Origin: Chloroflexota bacterium
Lineage (GTDB): Bacteria > Chloroflexota > Anaerolineae > Aggregatilineales > Phototrophicaceae
NCBI GenBank assembly: GCA_011523545.1
Contig: WTGN01000035.1
Span: forward strand, 1-63,805
DNA length: 63,805 bases
Direction of reading: 5' to 3'
This document shows positions 9,202 through 17,889 of the stretch, piece by piece. The notes beneath the pieces are model-generated. The model saw only the letters and a program-made list of their open reading frames with translations, did not search any database and was not told where the DNA came from. The position numbers were made by a program, and so were the translations under genes. Numbering within the stretch: the stretch's first letter is position 1; each line of letters opens with the position of its first letter.

Positions 9202-10506
9202 TTACATTTCCCGGTCAGCCCAGAAGTTGTCGATCAACTCTTGCTCGGCCGCGGCCGCTTCATCAAGCGCGTCGCAGGGGTCCATGCCGCCCATACGAAT
9301 GTTGTCGAAGGCGTCAATCAAGACCTGCCGCTGCGCGCTTTCATCGACGAAGAAGGTCGCGTGCGAATAGGCCAGACCAGCAGAAAAGGCGCCCAGAATC
9401 GGATCAGCCAGGATCATCTCGTCAGCAGCCGCGTCGGCTTGCGCCGGCAGCTCACCCACATTGTTCACCCAGAGCGTGCCCGCCGCCGGCGTGGTGATGA
9501 ATTGCAGGAACTTGACGGCCGCTTCCAGGCGCGCCGGGTCGTCATTGGCGCGCCGCGTGATGCCATGCGTCCAGTACGAGCCGAAGGTGTGGCGCTCGCC
9601 ATTGGGGCCCACTGGCAGCTCAGTCACGCCGTAGTTCAAGTCCGGATTGTTCCGGGAGATTGTGCCGACGCGGAAGGAGCCATCGACATGGATCGCGCTT
9701 TCGCCATTGACAAAGGCGTTGGTGGCGCCATCGAGAATGTCGTTGCTGCCGGTAACGTGCTCAGTTTCGAAGGCAGCCAGCCAGGAGAAAGCCGCGCAGC
9801 CCTCTTCGCTGTTGTAGGTCACCGTGCGTCCATCATCGCTGTAGGGCGCGCCGCCGTATTGACGAATCAGCACTTCGCGGAACCAGTGATGATCTTGCGC
9901 GGCCAGCGCTGGCGCATGGCCCATTTGCGTGATGCTGAGGATGTCTTGCATGTCACCGTCATATTGCGTTGTCGCGATGGCCATTTCGACAAGATCATCC
10001 AGCGTCGCCGGCGGACTCTCGGGATCGAGCCCCGCCGCTTCGAATATATCCTTGTTCCAGAACAGCGCCAGCGAACGCACCGCCGTCGGGATCGCCCAAT
10101 AGCTGCCTTCAAACTTGGAGTTGGCGACCATCGGCGAGAAGGTCTCCAGGATGAAATCTTCGCTGAAGGGATCTTCCGGCAGTGGCACTAGATAACCGGC
10201 GTCGACAAATGCCGGGATCCAGCCGTAGAACAGCGTCACCACATCAGGTCCGACGCCGGCCGGCGCTGAAGCCGCCAATTCCGTGCGGAAATCAGCGTAG
10301 GGGATGTCGCTGTTGTGGACGACCTTGATGCCCGGGTTCGCGGCTTCGAATTGCTCAATGAGCATATTCATCGCGTCGACGCGCGCGCCAAAGTTATACT
10401 GCCAGTACTCAATTTCGACCATGTCATCCTGCGCGCCGACGACAGCGCCAAGCGACAGCAGAACGACCAGTACAGCCAGGACTGCAAAGAATCGTGAACG
10501 ATACAT
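9202..10506 (-). CDS. Extracellular carbohydrate ABC solute-binding protein (family 1)
   Basis: Ligand-binding subunit of the sugar importer. 434 residues with a signal peptide (MYRSRFFAVLAVLVVLLSLG, cleavage probably after VGA near 26), then a family-1 sugar-binding fold: VEIEYWQYNF near the start, FEAANPGIKV, GPDVVTLFYGW, and later GSYWTHGITR. The ATG at 10506 is chosen because a perfect AAGGAG lies 6-8 bases upstream and the signal peptide begins there; the frame stays open back to 10560. Lies 110 bases downstream of the amidohydrolase gene on the same strand. Confidence 0.93.
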   Translation of the reverse strand: MYRSRFFAVLAVLVVLLSLGAVVGAQDDMVEIEYWQYNFGARVDAMNMLIEQFEAANPGIKVVHNSDIPYADFRTELAASAPAGVGPDVVTLFYGWIPAFVDAGYLVPLPEDPFSEDFILETFSPMVANSKFEGSYWAIPTAVRSLALFWNKDIFEAAGLDPESPPATLDDLVEMAIATTQYDGDMQDILSITQMGHAPALAAQDHHWFREVLIRQYGGAPYSDDGRTVTYNSEEGCAAFSWLAAFETEHVTGSNDILDGATNAFVNGESAIHVDGSFRVGTISRNNPDLNYGVTELPVGPNGERHTFGSYWTHGITRRANDDPARLEAAVKFLQFITTPAAGTLWVNNVGELPAQADAAADEMILADPILGAFSAGLAYSHATFFVDESAQRQVLIDAFDNIRMGGMDPCDALDEAAAAEQELIDNFWADREM

Positions 10507-10616
10507 ATTAATCTCCTTATGCGTCATTGACATTGTCCAGACGATATCAGCGTAACTCATTTTGCGCCTCGTGGCAACGATTGCGACAGAATCTCAGGGC
10601 ATCGCTTGTGGCTTGC

Positions 10617-11570
10617 CTACAAGTCCATCTTGAACAGGCGCGCCGCGTTGCCGCCGAAGATCAGCTGGATGTCGTCCTCGCGATAATAGAGCTCGCGGAC
10701 ATCGCGGATCTGCTGCACGAGATAAGGCTCGGCGAAGCCGCGCGGGAAGTAACTCGAATCGGTGCCAAAGATGATGCGCTCGGGACCAATGGTCTCCATA
10801 TACTTGCGGAATAGCTTCTTCGTATCCCAGTCGCCATCCACCCACTTCACCCATTGGTTCGATCCGCTGGTGTCGATGGAGACATTGCCGCAAGCCCAGC
10901 AAAGCTGCAGCGTTTCTCGTATCCAGGCGCAGCCGAAATGCGGCACGACAAAGGTCACATCCGGGAAGTCTTTGGCGACATTGTGCAGCTTCAGCGGGTT
11001 GATGTTCTCATGCCAGGCGACGCCGCCGCCGCTGCCAAGAATGCCAAAATGAATCAAGACAGGAATATCCAGCTCGGCGCAGGCTTCCCAGACCGGATAG
11101 CCGGCTTCATCTTCGACCGGGCGGTCCAGCGCCGGCGCCAGCAGCTTGTAAGCCTTCATGCCGTCTTCGGTAACAGCGCGCTTCAACTCGTCGGCGGCGC
11201 CATCGCTGAAAAGATAATTGTGGGCGAAGCCGATGAACTTGTCCGGATGCCGCTGGATGATCTTGGCCAGGTTCCGGTTGCCGCCGCCGGTCACGAAACC
11301 GACCGCGCGCAAGCCGTAGTTCTCGATCTCGGCCGCCCAGCGGTCCGCCTGTTCCTCGTCGCTGTAGCTACCGCGCTCCGGCGGGTCGAAGCCCCAAGTT
11401 GCCCGCCATTGCCGGTTGTAATTCATGGCCTGCTCGCGCGCGACGGCCGCCCGCCTCTCTCCGACGCGTTGCGCATAGGCCTGTCGCGGATTGGGCCCGC
11501 CTTCAATGAATGAGCCTTGCCGCGTCGGAAAATGTACGTGGAAGTCGATGATTTCTAAACCGTTGTACAT
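10617..11570 (-). CDS. Amidohydrolase-family (amidohydrolase 2) metal-dependent hydrolase
   Basis: TIM-barrel metal hydrolase/decarboxylase-type enzyme. 317 residues with HxH near the N terminus (DFHVHFP), later metal-binding His residues in LIHFG and VPHFG, and the Asp in IFGTDSSYFPRG. The start at 11570 is supported by AAGGAGG eleven bases upstream; an upstream in-frame ATG at 11639 lies before the promoter-proximal region. First gene of the sugar operon; a promoter can be read at 11643-11672. Likely acts on a lactone or carboxylated sugar-derived intermediate (inference from neighbours). Confidence 0.85.
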   Translation of the reverse strand: MYNGLEIIDFHVHFPTRQGSFIEGGPNPRQAYAQRVGERRAAVAREQAMNYNRQWRATWGFDPPERGSYSDEEQADRWAAEIENYGLRAVGFVTGGGNRNLAKIIQRHPDKFIGFAHNYLFSDGAADELKRAVTEDGMKAYKLLAPALDRPVEDEAGYPVWEACAELDIPVLIHFGILGSGGGVAWHENINPLKLHNVAKDFPDVTFVVPHFGCAWIRETLQLCWACGNVSIDTSGSNQWVKWVDGDWDTKKLFRKYMETIGPERIIFGTDSSYFPRGFAEPYLVQQIRDVRELYYREDDIQLIFGGNAARLFKMDL

Positions 11571-11642
11571 CTTTGCTGTCCTCCTTAATTTCAGCTGGTG
11601 GGCATTCTGGTTGGCTGGCCACGTTGGGCAGCCTTCCAATCG

Positions 11643-11672
11643 ATGATAGCGCAGGCGGCGGCATATTCACAA
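11643..11672 (-). promoter_or_regulatory. Promoter for the amidohydrolase-sugar ABC operon
   Basis: Minus strand: TTGTGA (11667-11672), 18-base spacer, TATCAT (11643-11648). Correct orientation, about 70 bases before the amidohydrolase start. Back to back with the promoter at 11724-11752. Confidence 0.5.
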
Positions 11673-11723
11673 TTGGCGCGCAGGCTGAATCGAAGCGAAT
11701 GGCAGGGTCGCCACCCTGAAGTA

Positions 11724-11752
11724 TTGGTGCATGGCAATTTGCTCGCTATACT
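11724..11752 (+). promoter_or_regulatory. Promoter for the isomerase-dehydrogenase operon
   Basis: TTGGTG (11724-11729), 17-base spacer, TATACT (11747-11752), some 50 bases before the isomerase ATG. Good spacing and a 5/6 -10 box. The 50 bases between this and the divergent promoter would be the place for a shared regulator site. Confidence 0.55.
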
Positions 11753-11803
11753 GGTAGGCGATATAAAAATTGCGGCTCAAACTGGACGGAAAGGAGTTGT
11801 CTA

Positions 11804-12805
11804 ATGGCGAGACCAGTCACATTATTCACCGGGCAGTGGGCGGATCTGCCTTTTGAGACCATCGCTGAAAAGGCCAAGAGTTTCGGATACGATGGCCTGG
11901 AGTTGGCCTGCTGGGGTGATCACTTTGAGGTCGACAGAGCGCTTTCGGAGGACGGCTACATTCAGTCGCGGGTGGATGTGCTCGAGCAGCTCGGCCTGAG
12001 CTGTTTCTCCATCAGCAATCATCTTGTGGGGCAGTGTGTAGCCGAGGCGACGATTGACGCGCGCCATCGCGACATTCTTCCCGACCGACTATGGGGCGAT
12101 GGCAGCACCGATGGCGTGCGCGAGCGCTGCGCTGAAGAGATGAAAGACACGGCGCGCGCCGCCAAAGCCTTCGGCGTCGATGTCGTCAATGGCTTCACCG
12201 GCAGCCCGGTTTGGCACATGATCTATCGCTTCCCGCCGACTTCGGACGAAATGATCGACGCCGGCTACCGCGAATTCGCCGACCGCTGGCGGCCCGTGCT
12301 TGATGTCTTCGCCGCCGAAGGCGTCAAGTTTGCCCTGGAGGCGCACCCCAGCGAAATCGCCTATGACATTTACACAGCGGAAAAAGCGCTGGACGCCCTG
12401 GACTATCACCCCGCTTTTGGCTTCAATTTCGACCCCAGTCATTTCATCCACCAACTGTTTGACCCGGTCAAATTCATCGATCGCTTTGCCGACCGCATCT
12501 TCCACGTGCACGTCAAGGATTCAAAGGTGACGCTCGACAATGTCACCAGCATTCTTTGCTCTCACTTGAACTTCGGCGACCCGCGCCGCGGCTGGGATTT
12601 CGTCTCGCCCGGGCATGGCGACCTGGATATCGACGCCATGATCCGCGCCCTGAATCGGGCGGGCTATCAAGGTCCGCTGTCCGTCGAATGGGAAGACAGC
12701 GGCATGGATCGCGAATTCGGCGCGACAGAATCCGCAGCCTGGGTGAAGCAAAATGATTTCACCGCTTCAGCTGTGGCCTTTGACGCCGCCTTTGCTGAAG
12801 ATTAG
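11804..12805 (+). CDS. Sugar phosphate isomerase/epimerase (xylose isomerase-like TIM barrel)
   Basis: AP endonuclease 2/IolE-type TIM barrel that interconverts keto and aldo or epimeric sugars using a divalent metal. 333 residues. Visible landmarks: [14 protein letters not shown] near the start, [13 protein letters not shown] (metal-ligand Glu near 180), FNFDPSHF (Asp/His near 208), FHVHVKDSK (His near 233) and the closing [11 protein letters not shown] (Glu near 295). ATG is preceded by AAAGGAG at proper distance. Followed 33 bases later by a dehydrogenase gene in the same direction; together with the divergent transporter they form a sugar or cyclitol catabolic unit (inference). Confidence 0.9.
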   Translation: MARPVTLFTGQWADLPFETIAEKAKSFGYDGLELACWGDHFEVDRALSEDGYIQSRVDVLEQLGLSCFSISNHLVGQCVAEATIDARHRDILPDRLWGDGSTDGVRERCAEEMKDTARAAKAFGVDVVNGFTGSPVWHMIYRFPPTSDEMIDAGYREFADRWRPVLDVFAAEGVKFALEAHPSEIAYDIYTAEKALDALDYHPAFGFNFDPSHFIHQLFDPVKFIDRFADRIFHVHVKDSKVTLDNVTSILCSHLNFGDPRRGWDFVSPGHGDLDIDAMIRALNRAGYQGPLSVEWEDSGMDREFGATESAAWVKQNDFTASAVAFDAAFAED

Positions 12806-12838
12806 CCGGAACAATTGATATGAGTCAGGAGATGAACG

Positions 12839-14041
12839 ATGGCTGACGAAAAACAGGTGAGCACCACATTTACCAGCATGGCGGCCGAAGGATCGGATGT
12901 TGAGGCGCCCGAGCTCGGCATCGGCATGCTGGGTTATGCCTTCATGGGCAAGGCGCATACCAACGCCTTCAAGAAAATCCCGTACATGATGTATCCGCCG
13001 GTGGCGATTCCCCGCCTGGTTGGGATCGCCGGGCGCAACGAAGCGGCGGTGACGGCGGCTGCCCAACGCTATGGCTATGAGCATGCCTACACCGACTGGC
13101 GTGACATGATCGCCAACGATGACATTCAAGTCTTCGACAACGGCGGACCCAATGACGCCCATGCCGAGCCTTGCAATGCGGCGGCGGCGGCGGGCATGCA
13201 CGTCTTCTGCGAGAAACCATTGGCGCGCACGGCGGAAGAAGCGAAATCAATGCTCGACGCGGTGGAAGCGGCCGGCGTCAAACACATGGTCGCCTTCAAT
13301 TACCGCTTCGTTCCAGCTGTGCAGCAGGCGAAGAAAATCGTCGAAAGCGGGGCGCTCGGCCAGATTTATCATTGGCGCGCGGTCTATTTGCAGGAATGGG
13401 GCATGGACCGCGAGATGGAATCGACCTGGCGCTTCCAGAAAGACATCTGCGGCAGCGGCGCGCTGGGCGACCTCGGCGCCCACATCATCGATCTGGCGCG
13501 TTTTCTGGTGGGCGAGCCCAAGGCGGTCTCCGGCCTGGCGCAGACCTGGATCACCGAACGGCCGGACGGCTCAGGCGGCATGATCAAGTCTGATGTCGAC
13601 GACGGTTTCGTCGCGCTGCTGGACTTTGAGAACGGCGCCCTTGGCACGGTCGAGGCGACGCGATTCGGGCAGGGGCGCAAGAACTTCAATTCATTCGAGA
13701 TCAATGCCGAAAATGGCTCGATTCAATTCAATCTCGAGCGGCTGAACGAACTCAACGTCTACTGGAAGGGCGAACAGCCCGATACCACGCAAGGATTCCA
13801 CAATGTGCTGGTGACCGAAGCGCATCATCCCTACTGGGAGAACTGGTGGCCCCACGGCCATATCATCGGCTGGGAACACAGCTTTGTGCATGAGTTCCAT
13901 CATTTCTTTGACGCCATCGTGAACGATAACGAGGTCGCTCCTTATGGCGCAACCTTCGTCGACGGCTATCGCAATGCCGTCATCTGCGATGCGATCATGG
14001 AATCGGCCGGCGCCCGCAAGCACGTTGACATTTCGTATTGA
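12839..14041 (+). CDS. Gfo/Idh/MocA-family NAD(P)-dependent oxidoreductase
   Basis: Dehydrogenase acting on sugars or cyclitols. 400 residues: Rossmann fold starting at residue about 26 (IGMLGYAFMGKAHTNAF, the GxxGxG-like nucleotide site), EKPLA motif near 128-132 (HVFCEKPLART, Lys of the family signature), then the C-terminal alpha/beta domain with GALGDLGAHIIDLARFLVG (catalytic His region). The first 25 residues are an extra polar N-terminal segment. Downstream of the isomerase in the same operon. Substrate uncertain: myo-inositol-type or glucoside-type substrates are both possible. Confidence 0.92.
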   Translation: MADEKQVSTTFTSMAAEGSDVEAPELGIGMLGYAFMGKAHTNAFKKIPYMMYPPVAIPRLVGIAGRNEAAVTAAAQRYGYEHAYTDWRDMIANDDIQVFDNGGPNDAHAEPCNAAAAAGMHVFCEKPLARTAEEAKSMLDAVEAAGVKHMVAFNYRFVPAVQQAKKIVESGALGQIYHWRAVYLQEWGMDREMESTWRFQKDICGSGALGDLGAHIIDLARFLVGEPKAVSGLAQTWITERPDGSGGMIKSDVDDGFVALLDFENGALGTVEATRFGQGRKNFNSFEINAENGSIQFNLERLNELNVYWKGEQPDTTQGFHNVLVTEAHHPYWENWWPHGHIIGWEHSFVHEFHHFFDAIVNDNEVAPYGATFVDGYRNAVICDAIMESAGARKHVDISY

Positions 14042-14068
14042 TTCGCCCGGAACGGTGGATCGAAAAAT

Positions 14069-14095
14069 GGGCGTCTCAGCGAGACGCCCCTACAG
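14069..14095 (-). repeat. 27-base hairpin repeat, copy A
   Basis: GGGCGTCTC-AGC-GAGACGCCC is a perfect 9-bp stem with a 3-base loop, followed by CTACAG. The reverse complement of 14069-14095 is identical over 27 bases to 50029-50055. Copy A sits in the 59-base gap between two convergent genes, where it could act as a two-way terminator. Confidence 0.8.
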
Positions 14096-14100
14096 CCGCC

Positions 14101-16452
14101 TTATTTTTGGGACACCTGTATCGTCTTCCCGTCCGTACGAAGATGAATCGTTCCCAATTCGTCCGTGCGAAGTAAGTCAAGCGCCTTCAGCTTGGCCAAG
14201 GTATCCGGATCCGGGTCCCCACGCCGATTGGCGATATCGCTCTGCAGCAGCGCAATTTGCGGCTTTACTTCGGCGAGAAAGTCATCATCCAGGGCGCGGG
14301 CCGTGCCATGCTGCGGGATCTGCAAGACAGTCGCGTGCTCTACGACGCTGCTGGCCAGCAGCTCTCGCTGGCCCTCTACGCTCAAATCTGAAGTCAGCAA
14401 AAACGAGGCGTCTCCGTAACGCAGCCGCAGCGCCAGAACATGATCGTTGAGCTTGTCCGTGATTCTTGGCTGCGCCTGGGGATGCAACACCTCGATCGTG
14501 GCCCCGTCTGAGAAATCGACTGTATAGCCCGCGCGCGCCTGCGCCAGCGGCGTGCCGGCATGGTGCAAGCGAGCCAGGATCTGCACGACATCTTCGTCGA
14601 GGGTCGCCTGCCCGTGATATAGCGCTGCGCCCACCGTGTAGCGATCGAGCAGGCTGTTGAGCGCGGCGACATCCCAGGCGTCGGGATGGGTGATGACCAG
14701 GACTTCGATATGTCGATCGTGGAAGGGCAGGCGGTCGCCAATCGCGGTCAGGAGACGGGCGGGAAACCGGCCGCCATCCACCAGAATATGCGCGCCGCCG
14801 GGGGTCTGCGCCAACACCGCATTGCTATGCCCGAGGTCAAGCAGCCAGACGTGCAAATGCCCGTCCGCCCGGCTGAGGAACATCGCCCCCATCAATATCA
14901 GCGTGACCGCCGCTGCCGCGCAAGTGCTGAGGATTACCGAATGGCGCTTGGCGATAGCGTGAAGCCTTAGCAGCAAACTTGGGCGAGCGGCACGTAACAT
15001 GGCGCCTCCAATCAGCAGCATATAATATGCTTGAATGAGTCTTCCGTCCAAAGCCACTGGTATATCAGCGAAACTCAACTGGGCGAATGCGCGCACCACC
15101 GATATCGTCCAGGATATGAAGACAAGCTCCGCCCAAAAGATCAGCATGCCGACGACCGGGACAAATGTATAAGCGACCGCGGCGGCCATTCCCAAGAGCA
15201 GCACCGCCGACTGCACCGGCACAATGAGAAAATTGACCGGCAGCGCAACCAGCGACAAGCGTCCGAAGTACAGGATGACCAAGGGCAGGGTGGTTATCTG
15301 CGCCGCTATCGACACGATCAAGGGTTCATTGAGAAAGCTGTGCAGCGCGTTGGCGCTAGGCGGCGGCAGAAAGCGCTCCAGCAGCCGGCGAAAGCGGCTG
15401 GAAAGCGGATCGGCAAACAGGCTAAGCCCGAGCACGGCCAGGAAACTCAGTTGAAAGCCGATATCGAGCAATATATTGGGATCGAAAAAAGAGAGGAGCA
15501 GAGCGGCGAAAGCGAGCGATGCCGGCACGAATGTCTTGCGATTGAGTTGATTGCCGATCACCAGCAAACCGCTCATCAGCGCGGCGCGGAGCACGCCCGG
15601 GCTGGCGCCGACCAAAAGCGTGTACACGGCGATCACCGAGAGCGCATTCAGCGTGACAACAGTTTTGTGGCCGCGGAACAAGCCGGAAAATACGCGCAGG
15701 ACGATGCCGCTGACGATGACCATGTTGAAGCCGCTGATGGCGACGACATGAGACGCGCCGACACTGGCGAAGGCCTCTTCCAATTCCGGGGCGATTCCGC
15801 TCTCGTCCCCGAGCAGAATGCCCGTTAACAAGCCGGCCTGTGGCTCGGGCAAGGCGGACGCGATACTGTCCCGAACGAGCTCTTTCAGACTAAGCAGCGC
15901 CGCCGCCAGCGCGCTGCCATGCCCGCTATCGATAAGGTCGACTGCCGCGTGCCGCATGATAGTGAATACGCCGTGACGCGCCAAATAGTCGGCGTAGGAA
16001 AACGTGTCCCAGGTTGCGGGGACGTCCAGACGCCCGGTCGCGCGAATGCGATCGCCATAGTGGACCGCGGCGCCACCGTCCGCTTCGACCAGCACCAGGC
16101 CGCTCGTCTTAAAGGTTGCGCTGTTGACGAAGATGGTTTCGCTTGCCACAGGAAGTTGGATTCTGTCTTCGCGCAGCGCCGGCTCCGCCACCACGATGCC
16201 AGTAATCGTGCCGCTGAAGCCGTTGTATTGGGCGACATCGCTGGCGCCTGGCAGCAGAGACTGGCGCGCTGCGCCGGCTGAAAAGGCAACCAGACTGACG
16301 AGCAACCGCCAAGGCAGCCGCCGCCTGAGCAGAAGCCCGGCAACTGAGCAGGCGAGCAGCGCTGCAATCCAAAATGTTGATTCAACTATGGGAAGGGATC
16401 GGGCAATACTGATGCCCAACACCCAGGCGCAAACCAGAATAATAAGCCGCAT
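14101..16452 (-). CDS. comEC: ComEC/Rec2-family DNA uptake channel protein
   Basis: Polytopic membrane protein that carries transforming single-stranded DNA into the cell. 783 residues: N-terminal helices and OB-like soluble domain (about 1-200), competence core with many helices (about 200-520, for example ASHVVAISGFNMVIVSGIV with the conserved HxxAxSGxN-like element), and a C-terminal metallo-beta-lactamase-like domain. In that last domain the metal motif is altered: ITHPDAWDVAAL (about 583-594) keeps one His and two Asp but lacks the final His of the usual HxHxDH. No comEA or other com genes are adjacent. Starts with ATG at 16452. Confidence 0.9.
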   Translation of the reverse strand: MRLIILVCAWVLGISIARSLPIVESTFWIAALLACSVAGLLLRRRLPWRLLVSLVAFSAGAARQSLLPGASDVAQYNGFSGTITGIVVAEPALREDRIQLPVASETIFVNSATFKTSGLVLVEADGGAAVHYGDRIRATGRLDVPATWDTFSYADYLARHGVFTIMRHAAVDLIDSGHGSALAAALLSLKELVRDSIASALPEPQAGLLTGILLGDESGIAPELEEAFASVGASHVVAISGFNMVIVSGIVLRVFSGLFRGHKTVVTLNALSVIAVYTLLVGASPGVLRAALMSGLLVIGNQLNRKTFVPASLAFAALLLSFFDPNILLDIGFQLSFLAVLGLSLFADPLSSRFRRLLERFLPPPSANALHSFLNEPLIVSIAAQITTLPLVILYFGRLSLVALPVNFLIVPVQSAVLLLGMAAAVAYTFVPVVGMLIFWAELVFISWTISVVRAFAQLSFADIPVALDGRLIQAYYMLLIGGAMLRAARPSLLLRLHAIAKRHSVILSTCAAAAVTLILMGAMFLSRADGHLHVWLLDLGHSNAVLAQTPGGAHILVDGGRFPARLLTAIGDRLPFHDRHIEVLVITHPDAWDVAALNSLLDRYTVGAALYHGQATLDEDVVQILARLHHAGTPLAQARAGYTVDFSDGATIEVLHPQAQPRITDKLNDHVLALRLRYGDASFLLTSDLSVEGQRELLASSVVEHATVLQIPQHGTARALDDDFLAEVKPQIALLQSDIANRRGDPDPDTLAKLKALDLLRTDELGTIHLRTDGKTIQVSQK

Positions 16453-16575
16453 TAGCCGATTGCAAACAAATACGAAGCGACTTTCAAGTTATATCAGCGC
16501 CAAACGGCCCTACAAACAAAACAGACATCGCTGTCGTGATGCCTGATTTTGGGAATTCAGCTGATGAAAATCGAA

Positions 16576-17133
16576 CTAGAGGCTGCTGCCTACGGGCGCT
16601 TGCGCGGGCCGTTCGAAGTTGATCGGCTCGTGATTAACTTCATGATTCTGGACTTCAGCGGTCTCAAGTTCAACTTCGGCAACCGCCTGCTCTTCACGCT
16701 GCATGATCTGGATGCCGTTGCGGACTTCGTCAAGCGTGTGGGCGAACTGCTGCTCCAATTGGCTCAGCTGAACCAGGACGTATTCGTCAGCTTCACGCGT
16801 GATCTTTGAGGCTTCAATCTTGGCTTGTTCGATCACGTATTCGGCGCGCACTTTTGCCTGTTTCACCATTTCCTGGTCATCAATCAGGTCTTCACTGTGC
16901 TGCCGCGCCTGCTGCACGATCCGCGCGGCTTCCTCGTTTGCTTCGGCCAGGACGCGGTCCTTCTTCTGAATCGTGCGGGCCGCATTCTCGATCTCTTCCG
17001 GAATCGATATCCGCATTTGATCAATAATTTCCAGGGCGCGTTCCTCATCCACTATCGTGTATTTGGTGCCGAAGAAATGCCGACCATCGTCGATTAAATC
17101 CTCCAAACGATCTACCAAGTGTTGAATGTCCAT
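16576..17133 (-). CDS. DivIVA-like coiled-coil protein
   Basis: 185 residues, highly charged and almost wholly helical. Residues about 1-60 resemble the small helical N-terminal region seen in Chloroflexota DivIVA-like or ATP-synthase-b-like proteins (DIQHLVDRLEDLIDDGRHF, then IDQMRISIPEEIENAARTI). Residues 60-150 form a long coiled coil (AEANEEAARIVQQARQ, then KIEASKITREADEYV). The tail is disordered and Pro-rich. The gene lies 41 bases downstream of coaD, so the two are likely co-transcribed. A role in cell-shape or envelope organisation is a guess. Confidence 0.72.
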   Translation of the reverse strand: MDIQHLVDRLEDLIDDGRHFFGTKYTIVDEERALEIIDQMRISIPEEIENAARTIQKKDRVLAEANEEAARIVQQARQHSEDLIDDQEMVKQAKVRAEYVIEQAKIEASKITREADEYVLVQLSQLEQQFAHTLDEVRNGIQIMQREEQAVAEVELETAEVQNHEVNHEPINFERPAQAPVGSSL

Positions 17134-17174
17134 TGAAACCCTCCCGGTGAAAGACCTTGCATCCGCTGACGAAT

Positions 17175-17666
17175 TTAATTGCCGAACTTGCTGCGTAAAG
17201 CTTGCGAAATAGTTGGCGGAACCATTGAACTCACGTCCCCGCCCAACTCTGCGATTTCGCGAATCGTGCTCGAACTGATGTGCATGTGCTGCTCGTCGGA
17301 GAGGATCATGATCGTCTCCAACTCCGGCGCCAGCTTCTTGTTTGCCATACCCATCCGAAACTCAAACTCGAAATCGCCAAACACTCTTAGCCCTCGAATT
17401 AAGGCGACCGCACCGACTGACTTTGCATAGTTTACTGTGAGTACGTTATATTTCGCAACAGATATTGAAGGATATTTCTGAAATATTTGTCGTGCCAATT
17501 CAACACGTTCATCAATCTCAAACAAGACGCGCTTATTGTTGGGGTTGGCATATATGGCGACAACTATCTTGTCAAAAAAGCGGGACGCCCGTATCGCTAT
17601 ATCTATGTGGCCGTTGTGTATTGGGTCAAGCGATGCCGGATAAAGCGCGATTCCCTTACCGGACAT
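17175..17666 (-). CDS. coaD: Phosphopantetheine adenylyltransferase
   Basis: Fourth step of coenzyme A synthesis: 4'-phosphopantetheine + ATP to dephospho-CoA. 163 residues, normal length. Nucleotidyltransferase HxGH motif is present (DPIHNGH, about 14-20) and the second motif ISSSTIRE (about 130-137) matches the family ISSTxVRE. Small departures: YPASLDP where most have YPGSFDP. RGLRVFGDFEFE matches the conserved RGLRxxxDFEYE element. Starts with ATG at 17666. Confidence 0.95.
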   Translation of the reverse strand: MSGKGIALYPASLDPIHNGHIDIAIRASRFFDKIVVAIYANPNNKRVLFEIDERVELARQIFQKYPSISVAKYNVLTVNYAKSVGAVALIRGLRVFGDFEFEFRMGMANKKLAPELETIMILSDEQHMHISSSTIREIAELGGDVSSMVPPTISQALRSKFGN

Positions 17667-17889
17667 TTGGTCTCCCCCAAGCTACGTGCGCATTCTAATG
17701 GCACTCAAGAATTAGCGCCAATCGATTTGTCAGCAGATTCCCGATCCAATTTGAGCGAATTCGCGAACAGTGAACAAAGGGTCGCCCAAAGCGGGAGCAT
17801 TCGCGCTTTCCTGTGTTCAGTGTGCGCATGTACTGCGGGATGCCGTCGTCCAACCAGCGGCGACGGCGCAAGTTGAAGGGAGCGGAGCC

